A DNA stretch of 64,000 nucleotides from an uncultured Lachnospiraceae bacterium (GCA_937920345.1 CALGVA010000054.1:130560-194559), one strand, 5' to 3'. Numbered from the stretch's first letter, positions 43,548-52,654 are shown. Numbers and translations are program-made. The notes: a model not told the origin generated them from the letters alone.

Positions 43548-45170
43548 CTATTCTTTCGCAGACAGGCGGTATTCCCGCGGTGTGCACCCCTGGGTCTTCT
43601 TGAATACAAAGCTGAAATAGTGCGGGTCTTTATACCCGACCTCAAGTGCGATATCGCCGGAATGCTTCTCCGTCTGACGCAGCAGTTTTCTGGCCTTCTC
43701 CATGCGCTTCTGCGTCACGTACTCCACAAAGGTCACATCCATTGCCTGACTGAAGATCGCGCTGAAATAGTTCGCACTGACGCCGACCTCGCCGGCCACC
43801 GTATTGAGCGACAGCGTCTCCTGCATATAGTTCTCTTCTATATATTCGAGCGCTCTTTTGAGGGCCTTCCTGCCCTGATTGTCGGATTCACGATCGCGCA
43901 GTTCCATTGCCTTCTCTAAAATATTGCAAATGTATGCGGAAAGCTCTTCAATCCCCAGATTTACCTCCTGTATTTGTTCTTCCCCGAGCAGCTCCAGAAA
44001 CTGCTTCTTGTCATATCCGATGGACTCCACATATGCCATGGTGACAAAGTGAATATGAAATACAAGATAATTCTGAAACAGTCTGGATTTGAGCGCCTCC
44101 TGAATGCTGAGCACCCAGCCTTCCACAAACTCCGCAATCTCGGCATGGCTGCCCTGTTGTAAGAAATCATTGATCAGTTCCGGTCTTACTTTTGCATAGT
44201 CAATGTCCCCGATCTTGCCGCTCGACTCAAGCGGCATATAATTGTCCGTTACCTCACTTGTAAAGATATGCACCGACGGCATCAGAAAACGGTAGGCAAA
44301 CAGATGATTGACTTTACCATAGCACTCCGCCAGCATACTCAGACGCTCCACCGGCTCTCCCACCGCCGCATACCAGTCAAGATCCCCTTCCGCCGGTTTG
44401 CAGATCCGTTCGAGATTCTCCAGATTCCTCGCCGTCAGTTCTTTCATCTGCTCCGGATTACCCTTGATCAGTACCCCGTACGTGTTGACATTCCACCGGA
44501 AAACGAGGTGTTCCGGATAGCGCACGAAATAGCGCAGCATCTCTTCTCTTGTTCTTGCAAAAGTCTCCGACTCAAATCCGCTGTTTTCACCGCCGCGCTT
44601 CTCCGTCAGGGTAAACATCAACAGATTGTAACAGGGCGCATTGATCTTTAACGACAGCTTCGCCGCCTCCTCATAGATATCCTGAACAGGCATTCTGCCC
44701 TCGAACACCTTCACAAAGAAGTTCGTTCTGGAGAACTGCTCATATGCTCTCGTCTCATTCTGGTACTTCTCCTGATAGTTCCTCTGTTCACGTTCTGTCT
44801 CGATCTTCGTCTTTAACTCCGCCAGCACTTTCTGGAGATTCGCTCTCGTAATCGGCTTGAGCAGATACTGTTCCACGCCCACGGCAATCGCCTGCCTGGC
44901 ATATTCAAAATCATCGTAGCCGCTGATAATAATGATTTTCATATCCGGAAATTCCTGATGCACAATACGGCTTAAAGACAGCCCGTCCATAAACGGCATC
45001 TTGATATCCGTAAACAATACATCCGGTTTCAGCTTCTGAATCAACGGCAGCGCCATCTCTCCGTCGCTCGCCTCCCCGACGAACTGATAACCCCACTGCT
45101 GCCACGGGATGTTATCCCGCAGTCCCTCTCTGACAATACTCTCATCCTCCACAAGAAATACTTTCAGCAT
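43548..45170 (-). CDS. Response regulator, YesN/AraC type (AraT-like)
   Basis: 540 residues. REC domain 1-120 with acidic pocket VEDES, phosphoacceptor Asp in VLFTDIKMPFMDG and Lys in LLKPITRANLQ. A long middle region (about 130-420) of the YesN kind follows, then a C-terminal AraC DNA-binding domain: YMQETLSLNTVAGEVGVSAN (helix-turn-helix 1) and VGYKDPHYFSFVFKKTQGCT (helix-turn-helix 2). Third gene of kinase, sugar-binding sensor, regulator. By analogy to Geobacillus AraT it should activate the importer promoter. Confidence 0.92.
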   Translation of the reverse strand: MLKVFLVEDESIVREGLRDNIPWQQWGYQFVGEASDGEMALPLIQKLKPDVLFTDIKMPFMDGLSLSRIVHQEFPDMKIIIISGYDDFEYARQAIAVGVEQYLLKPITRANLQKVLAELKTKIETEREQRNYQEKYQNETRAYEQFSRTNFFVKVFEGRMPVQDIYEEAAKLSLKINAPCYNLLMFTLTEKRGGENSGFESETFARTREEMLRYFVRYPEHLVFRWNVNTYGVLIKGNPEQMKELTARNLENLERICKPAEGDLDWYAAVGEPVERLSMLAECYGKVNHLFAYRFLMPSVHIFTSEVTDNYMPLESSGKIGDIDYAKVRPELINDFLQQGSHAEIAEFVEGWVLSIQEALKSRLFQNYLVFHIHFVTMAYVESIGYDKKQFLELLGEEQIQEVNLGIEELSAYICNILEKAMELRDRESDNQGRKALKRALEYIEENYMQETLSLNTVAGEVGVSANYFSAIFSQAMDVTFVEYVTQKRMEKARKLLRQTEKHSGDIALEVGYKDPHYFSFVFKKTQGCTPREYRLSAKE

Positions 45171-45254
45171 TTTTATAACCTGCTCCTTTCTGTCAATACC
45201 ACCGTGTCTGCCGCGTTTTCATCTGCAGCATCGCTTGCACATACAGATATATCG

Positions 45255-46298
45255 CTAATAAATCCTTGTATCCAATATTTCCTGTGTCACATTCTCCATC
45301 GTGAAAATGTCTTCCTCCACATAATATCTCTTCTCAACTTCCTGCCCGTTCTCAAGCATACGGATTACCTCGGAAATGTACTCCCCCTGCTCGGGATTAC
45401 ATTCAATGTCCACATTGATCGTTCCCTCCGCCACCATCTCGAGCGCATCATGAACCGCATCAAAAGAAATAATTGTAATATCACCGCCCACTCCCACTGT
45501 TCTGCCGGACTCACGGATCGCCTCAATCGCACCGAATGTCATATCATCATTTTGCGATACCACCACATCTATATTTTCATATTTATTCAGAAACCGTGCC
45601 ATCACTTCTTTCCCTTTGTATATCGTAAAATCTGCGTACTCCTGTTCCAGTATATGCCAGTTGTCATGCTCCCCGGCTATCATGGAGAATCCCGCTGTGC
45701 GCCCGATCTGTGCCGACGCGCCCTCCGTCCCTTTCAATACGACTATATTAATGTCTTCATCCGCTCTTTTCCGTCTGATCAGATGCTCCTCCAGCCATCT
45801 CCCTGCCTTCTGACCCTCTTCAACAGAATTTGTACCTACACACGTAACATACAGACTTTCATCCTCCACCTTCACACTTCTGTCCATTATGATCACCGGA
45901 ATCCCCGCATCCTTTGCCTCCTGCAGTACGGTCTCCCAGCCGCTCTCCACCACCGGCGCCAGCACGATATAGTCTACCCGTTGGGAAATAAAGTTTCGAA
46001 TCGCTTTAATCTGATTCTCCTGCTTCTGTCTTGCATTACTGAAAATCATAAAATAGCCGTTCTGCCTTGTAAAAGCCCTCTGCACGGATTCTGTATTGGC
46101 AGTTCTCCATCCCGATTCGCTGCCAAGCTGCGACACGCCTACCACGATGCTGTCTGAAGCTTCATTCGTATCCGTTTCTTCGTCTATATTGGTAAACAGC
46201 CCCATGCCCCAGCCGAGCATAAACATGAGAAGGACGACCGCCGGCAGCATTACCAGCGCTATTCTGCTTATATGTGTATTCATTCTGTTCTCTCTCAC
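45255..46298 (-). CDS. Membrane-anchored sugar-binding sensor (AraP-like)
   Basis: 347 residues: one N-terminal transmembrane helix (VMLPAVVLLMFMLGWGMGL), not a lipobox, then a periplasmic sugar-binding fold. It matches the transporter receptor at 40855-41970 nearly motif for motif: VGVSQLGSESGWRTANTESV versus VGFAQVGHESDWRAANTKNY; PVIIMDRSVKVEDESLY; VDIECNPEQGEYIS; ending EILDTRIY versus EVLDGRAY. It should present the sugar to the adjacent kinase. Start is a GTG at 46298 with GAGGAG nine bases upstream, overlapping the kinase stop codon; an ATG at 46283 is the alternative. Confidence 0.88.
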   Translation of the reverse strand: MRENRMNTHISRIALVMLPAVVLLMFMLGWGMGLFTNIDEETDTNEASDSIVVGVSQLGSESGWRTANTESVQRAFTRQNGYFMIFSNARQKQENQIKAIRNFISQRVDYIVLAPVVESGWETVLQEAKDAGIPVIIMDRSVKVEDESLYVTCVGTNSVEEGQKAGRWLEEHLIRRKRADEDINIVVLKGTEGASAQIGRTAGFSMIAGEHDNWHILEQEYADFTIYKGKEVMARFLNKYENIDVVVSQNDDMTFGAIEAIRESGRTVGVGGDITIISFDAVHDALEMVAEGTINVDIECNPEQGEYISEVIRMLENGQEVEKRYYVEEDIFTMENVTQEILDTRIY

Positions 46299-46304
46299 TT
46301 CACA

Positions 46305-47858
46305 TTACTCCTCAAACCCTGTATCTGTATGCTGCCCTGTTTTTCCGGCCGGCAGCTCCGGCACTGACACCATGTCTCCCTGCTCCGGGTTCTGATCCGG
46401 CTGCTCATAAGGCACCGCCGGAATCACGATCTCCACGCGTGTTCCCTGTCCCCGCACCGAGTCAATCGTCATACCGTATTCGGCTCCGAAATTCATGCGG
46501 ATACGCTCATTGACATTGGCAAGCCCGAATCCCTTGCCCGTATCCTTGCACGGCTTCACGATCTCCCCCCGCAGATTGGCAAGCTCCTGTGCCTCCATTC
46601 CGACACCGTCATCCTCCACCACAAGGCGTATCTTTCCCCCGGACATGGCGCCCGTAACCCTGATACTGCCTTTCGCGCGCTTATACTTAATGCCGTGATA
46701 CAGAGAATTTTCCACCAGCGGCTGCAGTGTCAGCTTCAGTATCGTATATTGATACAGTTCCGGATCAATTTGAATATCATAATCCATAATATCCCTGTAC
46801 CGCACCTGCTGGATCTCCAGATAACTTTTGATGTGCATCTCCTCTTCCTGTATCGTAATATACTCTCTGCCTTTACTGAGTACCAGCCGGAAGAACTCTG
46901 ACAACGACATAACCATATTCACCGCCTTATCAGGATCGTTCCCTTCGATCAGCCATACGATCGTATCCAGCGTATTATACAGGAAATGCGGGTTGATCTG
47001 CTCCTGTAAAAGCCGCAGATCCGCGCGGCGCATCTTGCGCTCGTCCTCTTTGATCTTGCGGACAAACCGCTCTATGCTCTCCGTCATGATATTGACGCCG
47101 TCCGCCAGCACCGCTACCTCGTCATTTGTCTCTACCTGTACACGAACAGAGAAATCACCCCGGGATATCTTCTCCGTCGCCTGCGACAGTTCTCTGATCG
47201 GGCTGATGATTCCGGTCACGATCATAGCCGTCAGCACCACGACAATCAGCAGGATAACCCCAAGCAGAATCGCGCAGAATACCGTAAACGTATTGACTCT
47301 CTCGTTTAACTGCTCCGTCAGATGTCCCATGCTCTGGGTCTGATAATAAATATAATACTGAATATTATCCTGGATCAGTTCCGTCATAATATAGATGTTA
47401 TTGTCCAGCATCTCTATATTGGTGTCGTAACTGTCCTCCATCCCCAGATTCCCGCTGATATCACCCACTTTGTCTTCCAGCGTATCTATATTGCGCAGCA
47501 GGATCTGCAGCCACGTACGGCTTTCTCCGTCTGCCGTAATGCGCATCAGCTTTTCAAAATCCTCCCGCAGTTCACCAATCAGCACATACGGGTCCTCCAG
47601 GCTGTCGTCATCTTTAATCGTCTCAAACGTGGCCGCGCCGACTACCAGCTTATACAGACTCTCATCCATCTCCTCTTTAAAGTTCAGATTATAATTATTC
47701 GCGACTGTCATATTGCTTACGATCGTATCATACGCCGCACTGTAATTGCGCAGGGCATAGATCAGATAAACCACCATGATCAGAAACGGAACCGCCACCA
47801 CGGCTGACAGCATAATCAGTTTATTCTTGATAGGATATTTTACTTGTCCCAGGCGCAT
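46305..47858 (-). CDS. Sensor histidine kinase, YesM/LytS type (AraS-like)
   Basis: 517 residues. Transmembrane helix near residue 20, an extracellular helical domain (to about 185), second helix, HAMP (GIISPIRELSQATEKISRGD), then the His_kinase domain with LQEQINPHFLYNTLDTIVWL (phosphorylated His in PHFLYN) and HATPase_c motifs LVENSLYHGIKYKR (N box), VEDDGVGM (G1) and GFGLANVNERIRMNFG (G2). Start at 47858 is set by AAAGGAG six bases upstream. First gene of the three-gene sensory operon. An AraR-like half-site ATTTGTAC and a weak cre-like sequence (about 47982-47998) lie in the gap before the GGDEF gene. Confidence 0.93.
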   Translation of the reverse strand: MRLGQVKYPIKNKLIMLSAVVAVPFLIMVVYLIYALRNYSAAYDTIVSNMTVANNYNLNFKEEMDESLYKLVVGAATFETIKDDDSLEDPYVLIGELREDFEKLMRITADGESRTWLQILLRNIDTLEDKVGDISGNLGMEDSYDTNIEMLDNNIYIMTELIQDNIQYYIYYQTQSMGHLTEQLNERVNTFTVFCAILLGVILLIVVVLTAMIVTGIISPIRELSQATEKISRGDFSVRVQVETNDEVAVLADGVNIMTESIERFVRKIKEDERKMRRADLRLLQEQINPHFLYNTLDTIVWLIEGNDPDKAVNMVMSLSEFFRLVLSKGREYITIQEEEMHIKSYLEIQQVRYRDIMDYDIQIDPELYQYTILKLTLQPLVENSLYHGIKYKRAKGSIRVTGAMSGGKIRLVVEDDGVGMEAQELANLRGEIVKPCKDTGKGFGLANVNERIRMNFGAEYGMTIDSVRGQGTRVEIVIPAVPYEQPDQNPEQGDMVSVPELPAGKTGQHTDTGFEE

Positions 47859-48023
47859 CGCAGGCTCCTTTTTTGAATTGCGTAATTGCATTAATTCTAT
47901 AGATGATGTATGATGACTATAATCTCATTATAAATAATTTGTACTAAATCGCAATCTGAGATTACATATTTACATTAATATTTTGATAAAGCGTTTACCC
48001 TCTGTAAAGGACCGGCCGCCATA

Positions 48024-49112
48024 ATGAAAGAAACGAATGTTATACATAACCTCTATCAAAAGATCTGTAAAGATACCGGCGAGCGCAATGAATCCCCGAA
48101 GCTTATCGTGGTCGTTCGTCTGCTGATCCTTACCATGATCGTCTACTCGCTGGTCAACAGCGGACTGTTCCTGTTCTTTTCCAATATGAGCGGCATAGGC
48201 ATCTGCCTCCTCTCCACGGCGTTGTTTGTGGCTATTTTCATTCTGTCCTATCGCCGCGGCACTTTTGTCTCATTCTGTATCCTGAACGTATCGGTTCTCG
48301 TCTGGATCTTATTCAATAATGTTATGTTCGGCTGGAATATCGGTGTACAGCACTTTATTATTGTGCTGCTTGTCTCCTGCTTCTTTGCCAAATACCGACA
48401 CGAGGCGGCAAAAGTAGTTTATGTCCTTGCCCTCTGCGCGCTGCGTCTGTCGCTGTTTTTCTATTGTCGTGCCAACGCTCCGGAAGTCATTCTCGCCGAT
48501 GAGCTTAATAATACTTTGCAGTTGGTTAATACTGTAGCGATCTTCTGGTCGCTCTCGATGATCGCCTATATCTTCAGCACGGATACACAGGCACTGGAAG
48601 GCAAACTGATCGAATATAATGAACAGCTGCAGAGACAGGCAAGCATCGATCCTCTGACCGGGCTGTATAACAGACGGCGGACAATTGAGTATCTGGATAA
48701 ACTCTTAAAAGCTCCTGAATATCAGATCAGTTTCTGTATTTGTGATATTGATTTTTTTAAACGTGTCAATGACACATACGGGCACGATATCGGAGACGTT
48801 GTACTCAAGAAGATCGCGGAAACATTCCGGAAAGAACTTCCCCCGGACACGTTTGTCTCCAGATGGGGCGGTGAAGAATTTCTGCTGATCTTCCCGAAAC
48901 TCAACGGTGATGAAGCCAACATCGCTCTGGAAGCGCTCCGCCGCAAGGTCAAGGCGATCGTCTTTGACGGCGGCAGCGCAGCTTTCTCCGTATCTTTAAC
49001 GTTCGGGCTGGTAGAATATGATTTCAGCAGCGATATGGATACCCTGATAAAACAGGCGGATGAAAAACTATATCTCGGTAAAGAAAGCGGACGTGACCGG
49101 ATCATTTTCTGA
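48024..49112 (+). CDS. Membrane diguanylate cyclase (GGDEF)
   Basis: 362 residues. Residues 25-200 form about six transmembrane helices (a MASE-like sensor of unknown ligand). Then a GGDEF domain with DPLTGLYNRRR, CDIDFFKRVNDTYGHDIGD and the active site RWGGEEF, so it should make cyclic di-GMP from GTP. The inhibitory RxxD site five residues upstream is absent (PPDTFVS), so product inhibition is unlikely at that site. Divergent from the kinase gene; its stop codon lies inside a terminator hairpin. Confidence 0.92.
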   Translation: MKETNVIHNLYQKICKDTGERNESPKLIVVVRLLILTMIVYSLVNSGLFLFFSNMSGIGICLLSTALFVAIFILSYRRGTFVSFCILNVSVLVWILFNNVMFGWNIGVQHFIIVLLVSCFFAKYRHEAAKVVYVLALCALRLSLFFYCRANAPEVILADELNNTLQLVNTVAIFWSLSMIAYIFSTDTQALEGKLIEYNEQLQRQASIDPLTGLYNRRRTIEYLDKLLKAPEYQISFCICDIDFFKRVNDTYGHDIGDVVLKKIAETFRKELPPDTFVSRWGGEEFLLIFPKLNGDEANIALEALRRKVKAIVFDGGSAAFSVSLTFGLVEYDFSSDMDTLIKQADEKLYLGKESGRDRIIF

Positions 49113-49119
49113 TCCGGTC
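49095..49119 (+). terminator. Rho-independent terminator of the GGDEF gene
   Basis: Perfect 10-bp stem GACCGGATCA/TGATCCGGTC, loop TTTTC, followed by TTTTCTCC. The stop codon of the GGDEF gene is in the hairpin. Confidence 0.82.
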
Positions 49120-49192
49120 TTTTCTCCCCTTCTTCTCATGATTTGCCGGAAGGGCTCATATATTAATACAAATCCATCCGGCAGGTGCTTAC

Positions 49193-51085
49193 TTGAAACG
49201 TATCTTATCTCCAAAGCAGTGGGCCGCCGCCCTGATTCTTTTTACAGGCTTTAGTCTTGCTACCCTCTTCGGGTATGTACAAAATCACGCCGATGCAGAA
49301 TTTGAATCCTTTACAGAGACTTTTTTTCTGAATGAACTGCAGACAAATCCGATTCATTTTCACTACTCTGTGGATGATCCGGACGCTTACCATATAGATG
49401 AATCGCTTCTCAAAATGCCCGTCTACCATGAAGGCGAAGCGGCAAATGACGTCTATGCGCTATCCCTTCTGGACAAACAGCTGGAAAAGTTTGAGAATAA
49501 GAAACTTTCGGCCGGCAATCGCTATCTCTATCATTTACTGGAGTCCTACATAGACGCGCTAAGCAATACCGCCGCATACCCTTATTTCTCCGATCCGCTC
49601 TCCCCATCATCGGGCGCGCCCGCGGAACTGCCGGTTCTGCTGGCGGAATATCGCTTTGATAACGCGGAAGATGTGGAACTGTATCTGTCTATCCTGACAC
49701 AGATTCCGGATTACTTCGACGGTCTGATGGTATATGAACGGGAGAAGGCCGTCGCCGGACTTTTTATGTCCGATCTGACTGTCGATAAGGTGATCCGCCA
49801 GTGTACTTCCCTCATGAATCCCGAACAGTTGAATAATAATACACATTTTCTGGAAGTGACTTTCAATTCTCGCTTACAGGCACTGGTAGACCGGGGCGTA
49901 CTGACCGGGGAAGAAGCCGCTTCCTATCAGTCAGAAAACAACCGCCTCCTGACAACCGTTGTCGCGCCCGCATACGACCGTCTCGCCGATGAGCTTACAC
50001 TGCTGCGTGGAAGCGGCGATGAGATCTGCGGTCTGGCACACCGTCCCGGTGGACGGGAATATTACGAGGCACTTCTGCATCTGCAGACCGGTTCCTCCCG
50101 CGATATCGATGAGATCAAGCAGCTCCTTTATAACGATCTGTCATCCAATTATGCAGCTCTGGGACACTTGCTTAAGAGCGACGAGTCTGTTCGTGACAAT
50201 TTAGCGGAAAATGCCGCTCTGCTTCCGGAAATGTCACCGGAAGATATCCTTGCCAGTCTGAAAAGTGCCATACAGCAGGACTATCCGCCGATCCCCGCGG
50301 ATGAGGGCGCCAATACCATTGACTGTACTGTCAAATACGTGGACGACAGTCTGGAAGCGTATACCGCACCCGCCTTCTATATGACGCCGCCCATCGACAA
50401 TGTACTGAACAACACAATCTATATTAACGAACTGGACACCTCCGATGAGCTTTCCCTTTTCACAACGCTGGCTCACGAAGGCTATCCCGGACATCTCTAT
50501 CAGACGGTATACAGCCAGCGGTTCCGGAGCAGTTCCGGAACGACGCCGCTGCGCAGCGTGCTCTACTACGGAGGATACGTGGAGGGCTGGGCGGTGTATG
50601 CCGAGATGTCTTCCTACGACTATGCCGCCCTGCTTGCTTCAGATTCCCATCCGGATGCGGCAGGATACTACCGTGCGTGCCGTCTGGACCGGCAGATACA
50701 GCTCTGCCTGTACTCTCTGCTGGATATTGCCATTCACTATGACGGCGCATCTTTTGAAGATATACGGAAGATCTTCGCTTCCTTCGGTTCTCTTGATGAT
50801 GAAACCGTCGCAGCAATCTACGCCTATATCGCCGAGGAGCCGTGTAATTATCCGAAATATTATCTTGGTTATCTGGAGATTCTGGAATTAAAAAAGCAGG
50901 CTGCCGTAGTCTGGTACAATATGCGTCAGACCGACGGTGCCCGCCAGGAGGCAGACGGTTCCGTGATGAAAAATCACGAATTCCTATACTATTTCCACAG
51001 CTTCCTGTTAGAAAACGGACCTGCAGATTTCGGAACGCTGTCGGACTTATTAACCGACAGCAGCAGCCCGCAGACAGTCAATTAA
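49193..51085 (+). CDS. DUF885 family secreted or membrane-anchored peptidase
   Basis: 630 residues. An N-terminal hydrophobic segment (ALILFTGFSLATLFGYV) acts as signal or anchor. The rest is the DUF885 domain: TLAHEGYPGHLYQTVYSQRF carries the metal-binding HEGYPGH motif (near residue 427), with GGYVEGWAVYAEM and LDIAIHYDGASFEDIRKIF downstream. DUF885 proteins are predicted zinc metallopeptidases; the substrate is unknown. It converges on the MarR gene with an 8-bp overlap. No lipobox is visible. An RBS is weak (CAGGTG) and the start is a TTG or ATG near 49193. Confidence 0.85.
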   Translation: MKRILSPKQWAAALILFTGFSLATLFGYVQNHADAEFESFTETFFLNELQTNPIHFHYSVDDPDAYHIDESLLKMPVYHEGEAANDVYALSLLDKQLEKFENKKLSAGNRYLYHLLESYIDALSNTAAYPYFSDPLSPSSGAPAELPVLLAEYRFDNAEDVELYLSILTQIPDYFDGLMVYEREKAVAGLFMSDLTVDKVIRQCTSLMNPEQLNNNTHFLEVTFNSRLQALVDRGVLTGEEAASYQSENNRLLTTVVAPAYDRLADELTLLRGSGDEICGLAHRPGGREYYEALLHLQTGSSRDIDEIKQLLYNDLSSNYAALGHLLKSDESVRDNLAENAALLPEMSPEDILASLKSAIQQDYPPIPADEGANTIDCTVKYVDDSLEAYTAPAFYMTPPIDNVLNNTIYINELDTSDELSLFTTLAHEGYPGHLYQTVYSQRFRSSSGTTPLRSVLYYGGYVEGWAVYAEMSSYDYAALLASDSHPDAAGYYRACRLDRQIQLCLYSLLDIAIHYDGASFEDIRKIFASFGSLDDETVAAIYAYIAEEPCNYPKYYLGYLEILELKKQAAVVWYNMRQTDGARQEADGSVMKNHEFLYYFHSFLLENGPADFGTLSDLLTDSSSPQTVN

Positions 51086-51512
51086 CCCGAAAGAAATGAT
51101 TCAGCTTCACGAGTGCTTTCTCCAAAACCTGCTGTTCCTCCTCTGTCAATTCCGCCACAACGGAATCGATCATCTGCTCATGGAATCTGCGGTGATGGAG
51201 ATATGCACGCCTGCCCTTATCGGACAGAGAGACCAGCACCACTCTTCTGTCCTCCTCACTCCTCACTCTGTCCACATAGCCCTTCTTAACCAGACTGTTG
51301 ACCGCAATCGTGAGCGTTCCTGTTGTGACTTCCAGGGAACGCGCCACGCTGGTCATGTTCCTCGCCCCTTCCATGCCGATCGCCTCGATCACATGCATGT
51401 CGTTGGTCGTCACGTCTTTATATTCCTCCGTGCGGATCGCCCGTTCCTCTATCACATTGACATTGCGGAACAGCCTGACCAGCACATCATTCAGCGTACT
51501 GTTAATATCCAT
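51078..51512 (-). CDS. MarR family transcriptional regulator, FabT-like
   Basis: 144-residue winged-helix regulator. MDINSTLNDVLVRLFRNVNVIEE opens like FabT; the core is NDMHVIEAIG, MTSVARSLEVTTGTLTIAVN (recognition helix) and RVRSEEDRRVVLVSLSDKG (wing). Its promoter contains the palindrome AATTTGAGAGTCAAATT, nearly the FabT site of streptococci, so it probably represses itself. FabT controls fatty-acid synthesis genes, but none are in this window, so the targets are uncertain. Two in-frame ATG codons precede; 51512 is chosen because of the ATGG-N8-ATG pattern seen elsewhere, 51524 is possible. Confidence 0.85.
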   Translation of the reverse strand: MDINSTLNDVLVRLFRNVNVIEERAIRTEEYKDVTTNDMHVIEAIGMEGARNMTSVARSLEVTTGTLTIAVNSLVKKGYVDRVRSEEDRRVVLVSLSDKGRRAYLHHRRFHEQMIDSVVAELTEEEQQVLEKALVKLNHFFRVN

Positions 51513-51602
51513 AATCTTTTCCATTCTGAAACGTCTGCATACTGTCACAGCGTTCTTACATCAACCGGTCCATGCCTGTCGGCATCATGCTTCGGCTGTC
51601 TT

Positions 51603-51634
51603 ATTTTAACAAATAATAATTTGAGAGTCAAATT
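51603..51634 (-). promoter_or_regulatory. Promoter and FabT-like operator of the MarR gene
   Basis: Minus strand TTGACT (51626-51631), 17 bp, TAAAAT (51603-51608). The palindrome AATTTGA-GAG-TCAAATT (51618-51634) covers the -35, so bound repressor would block RNA polymerase. Confidence 0.8.
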
Positions 51635-52126
51635 AAAACTTCCGTTATTGCAGCCTTGATATGCAAGTTCTATTTATAAAATTTTTTTTATAAATTCTTT
51701 CTTTTTTCTTTCGATATTTGACACATCCCATTCACAATTAGCATTTATAGTATTAACTGTAGTTGGGGAATACATAACAAATGATTCTAATCTACAATTT
51801 ACAGGAGCCGCCGGTGCTGCTTCGGTGCTGACCGGCTTCGACTAACCATAACAGACATGTCCTTAACCGGCATTCTGTTGACATATATCGAGTTTACACA
51901 TTTCTATCCTTCTCACACACAAGAAACGGCACTCCTTACGGATGTGCCGTTTCTTGTGTGTCATATACTTTACTCCCATTATGTCCGTTTTGTCATAATC
52001 TTCCCGCATGATCCGCCATGTCAGAACAGTTTACTGCAGTGACACGCGCCGGAAATGTTAGATTCCCGGCTGTGAATCAAAAGACTGACAGTTCCGGCAC
52101 CAGCCAGACAGGAAAACATCATCTCT
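51635..52126. other. Gene-poor stretch with BlaI-like boxes and hairpins
   Basis: No convincing gene. Contents: an AT-rich tract (51670-51715); three sequences resembling the BlaI operator (51733-51748, 51753-51764, 51788-51800); a 16-codon ORF 51781-51831 with only a weak RBS; a GC hairpin GCCGGT/ACCGGC about 51811-51837; and an 18-bp perfect inverted repeat at 51915-51961. It may hold a small RNA or be the remains of a deleted gene. Confidence 0.45.
51915..51961. repeat. Perfect 18-bp inverted repeat
   Basis: Arms of 18 bp (left begins ACACAAGAAACGGCAC after one base, right ends GTGCCGTTTCTTGTGTGT) flank an 11-nt loop. Neither strand has a U-tract after it, so termination would be atypical. 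About 165 bp past the spmB stop codon. Confidence 0.8.
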
Positions 52127-52654
52127 TTATATAATGCCCGCCAGCACGATACTGGCAATTACTCCCGCCATCGTTGCAAGCATTGCGCCTGTCAGCGTAT
52201 AGCGTGTCTTTGTGACCTTCGCCGCCAGAAAATAGACTGACATTGTATAGAAAATCGTCTCCGTACAACTCATCATAATCGACGTAGTCAGTCCGATTAG
52301 CGAATCCGGACCATGGTTCTTAAAGATATCCAGCACCAGTCCAGTCGCCGCGGAGGATGAGAACATCTTCACCAGAATCAGCGGTACAAGTTCCGGTGAA
52401 AATCCCATTCTGGAAGTGACCCCCGCAAACAGTCCGCCCACAAAATCCAGAAATCCGGATGCGCGAAGCACCCCCACCGCCACCATCAGTCCGATTAACG
52501 TAGGCATGATCCGGATCACCGTATGAAAACCATCCTCCGCGCCTTTGATAAAATCTTCATACACATTGCTCTTTGCGGCTATGCCGTATGCAACAATATA
52601 GAAGATAATAACCGGAATAATGATATTCGATATATTGGACAAGACTGCAACCAT
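52127..52654 (-). CDS. spmB: Spore maturation protein B
   Basis: 175-residue membrane protein with the nucleoside-recognition (Gate) domain; in B. subtilis SpmA and SpmB are needed for spore core dehydration. Five or six hydrophobic helices, with IRIMPTLIGLMVAVGVLRASG and SFSSSAATGLV-like KMFSSSAATGLVLDIF as landmarks. Start at 52654 (MVAVLSNISNIIIP): the longer ORF would begin inside the terminator of the preceding gene. GGGG lies 8 nt upstream. spmA, normally adjacent, is absent from this window. Supports a spore-forming organism. Confidence 0.9.
   Translation of the reverse strand: MVAVLSNISNIIIPVIIFYIVAYGIAAKSNVYEDFIKGAEDGFHTVIRIMPTLIGLMVAVGVLRASGFLDFVGGLFAGVTSRMGFSPELVPLILVKMFSSSAATGLVLDIFKNHGPDSLIGLTTSIMMSCTETIFYTMSVYFLAAKVTKTRYTLTGAMLATMAGVIASIVLAGII

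Noticed and set aside
47982..47998. CcpA cre site before the sensor kinase gene
   Set aside because: Only the core AAACGCTTT matches; the outer bases do not, so it is mentioned but not annotated.
51915..51961. 18-bp hairpin as a normal Rho-independent terminator
   Set aside because: No U-tract on either strand; kept as a repeat instead.
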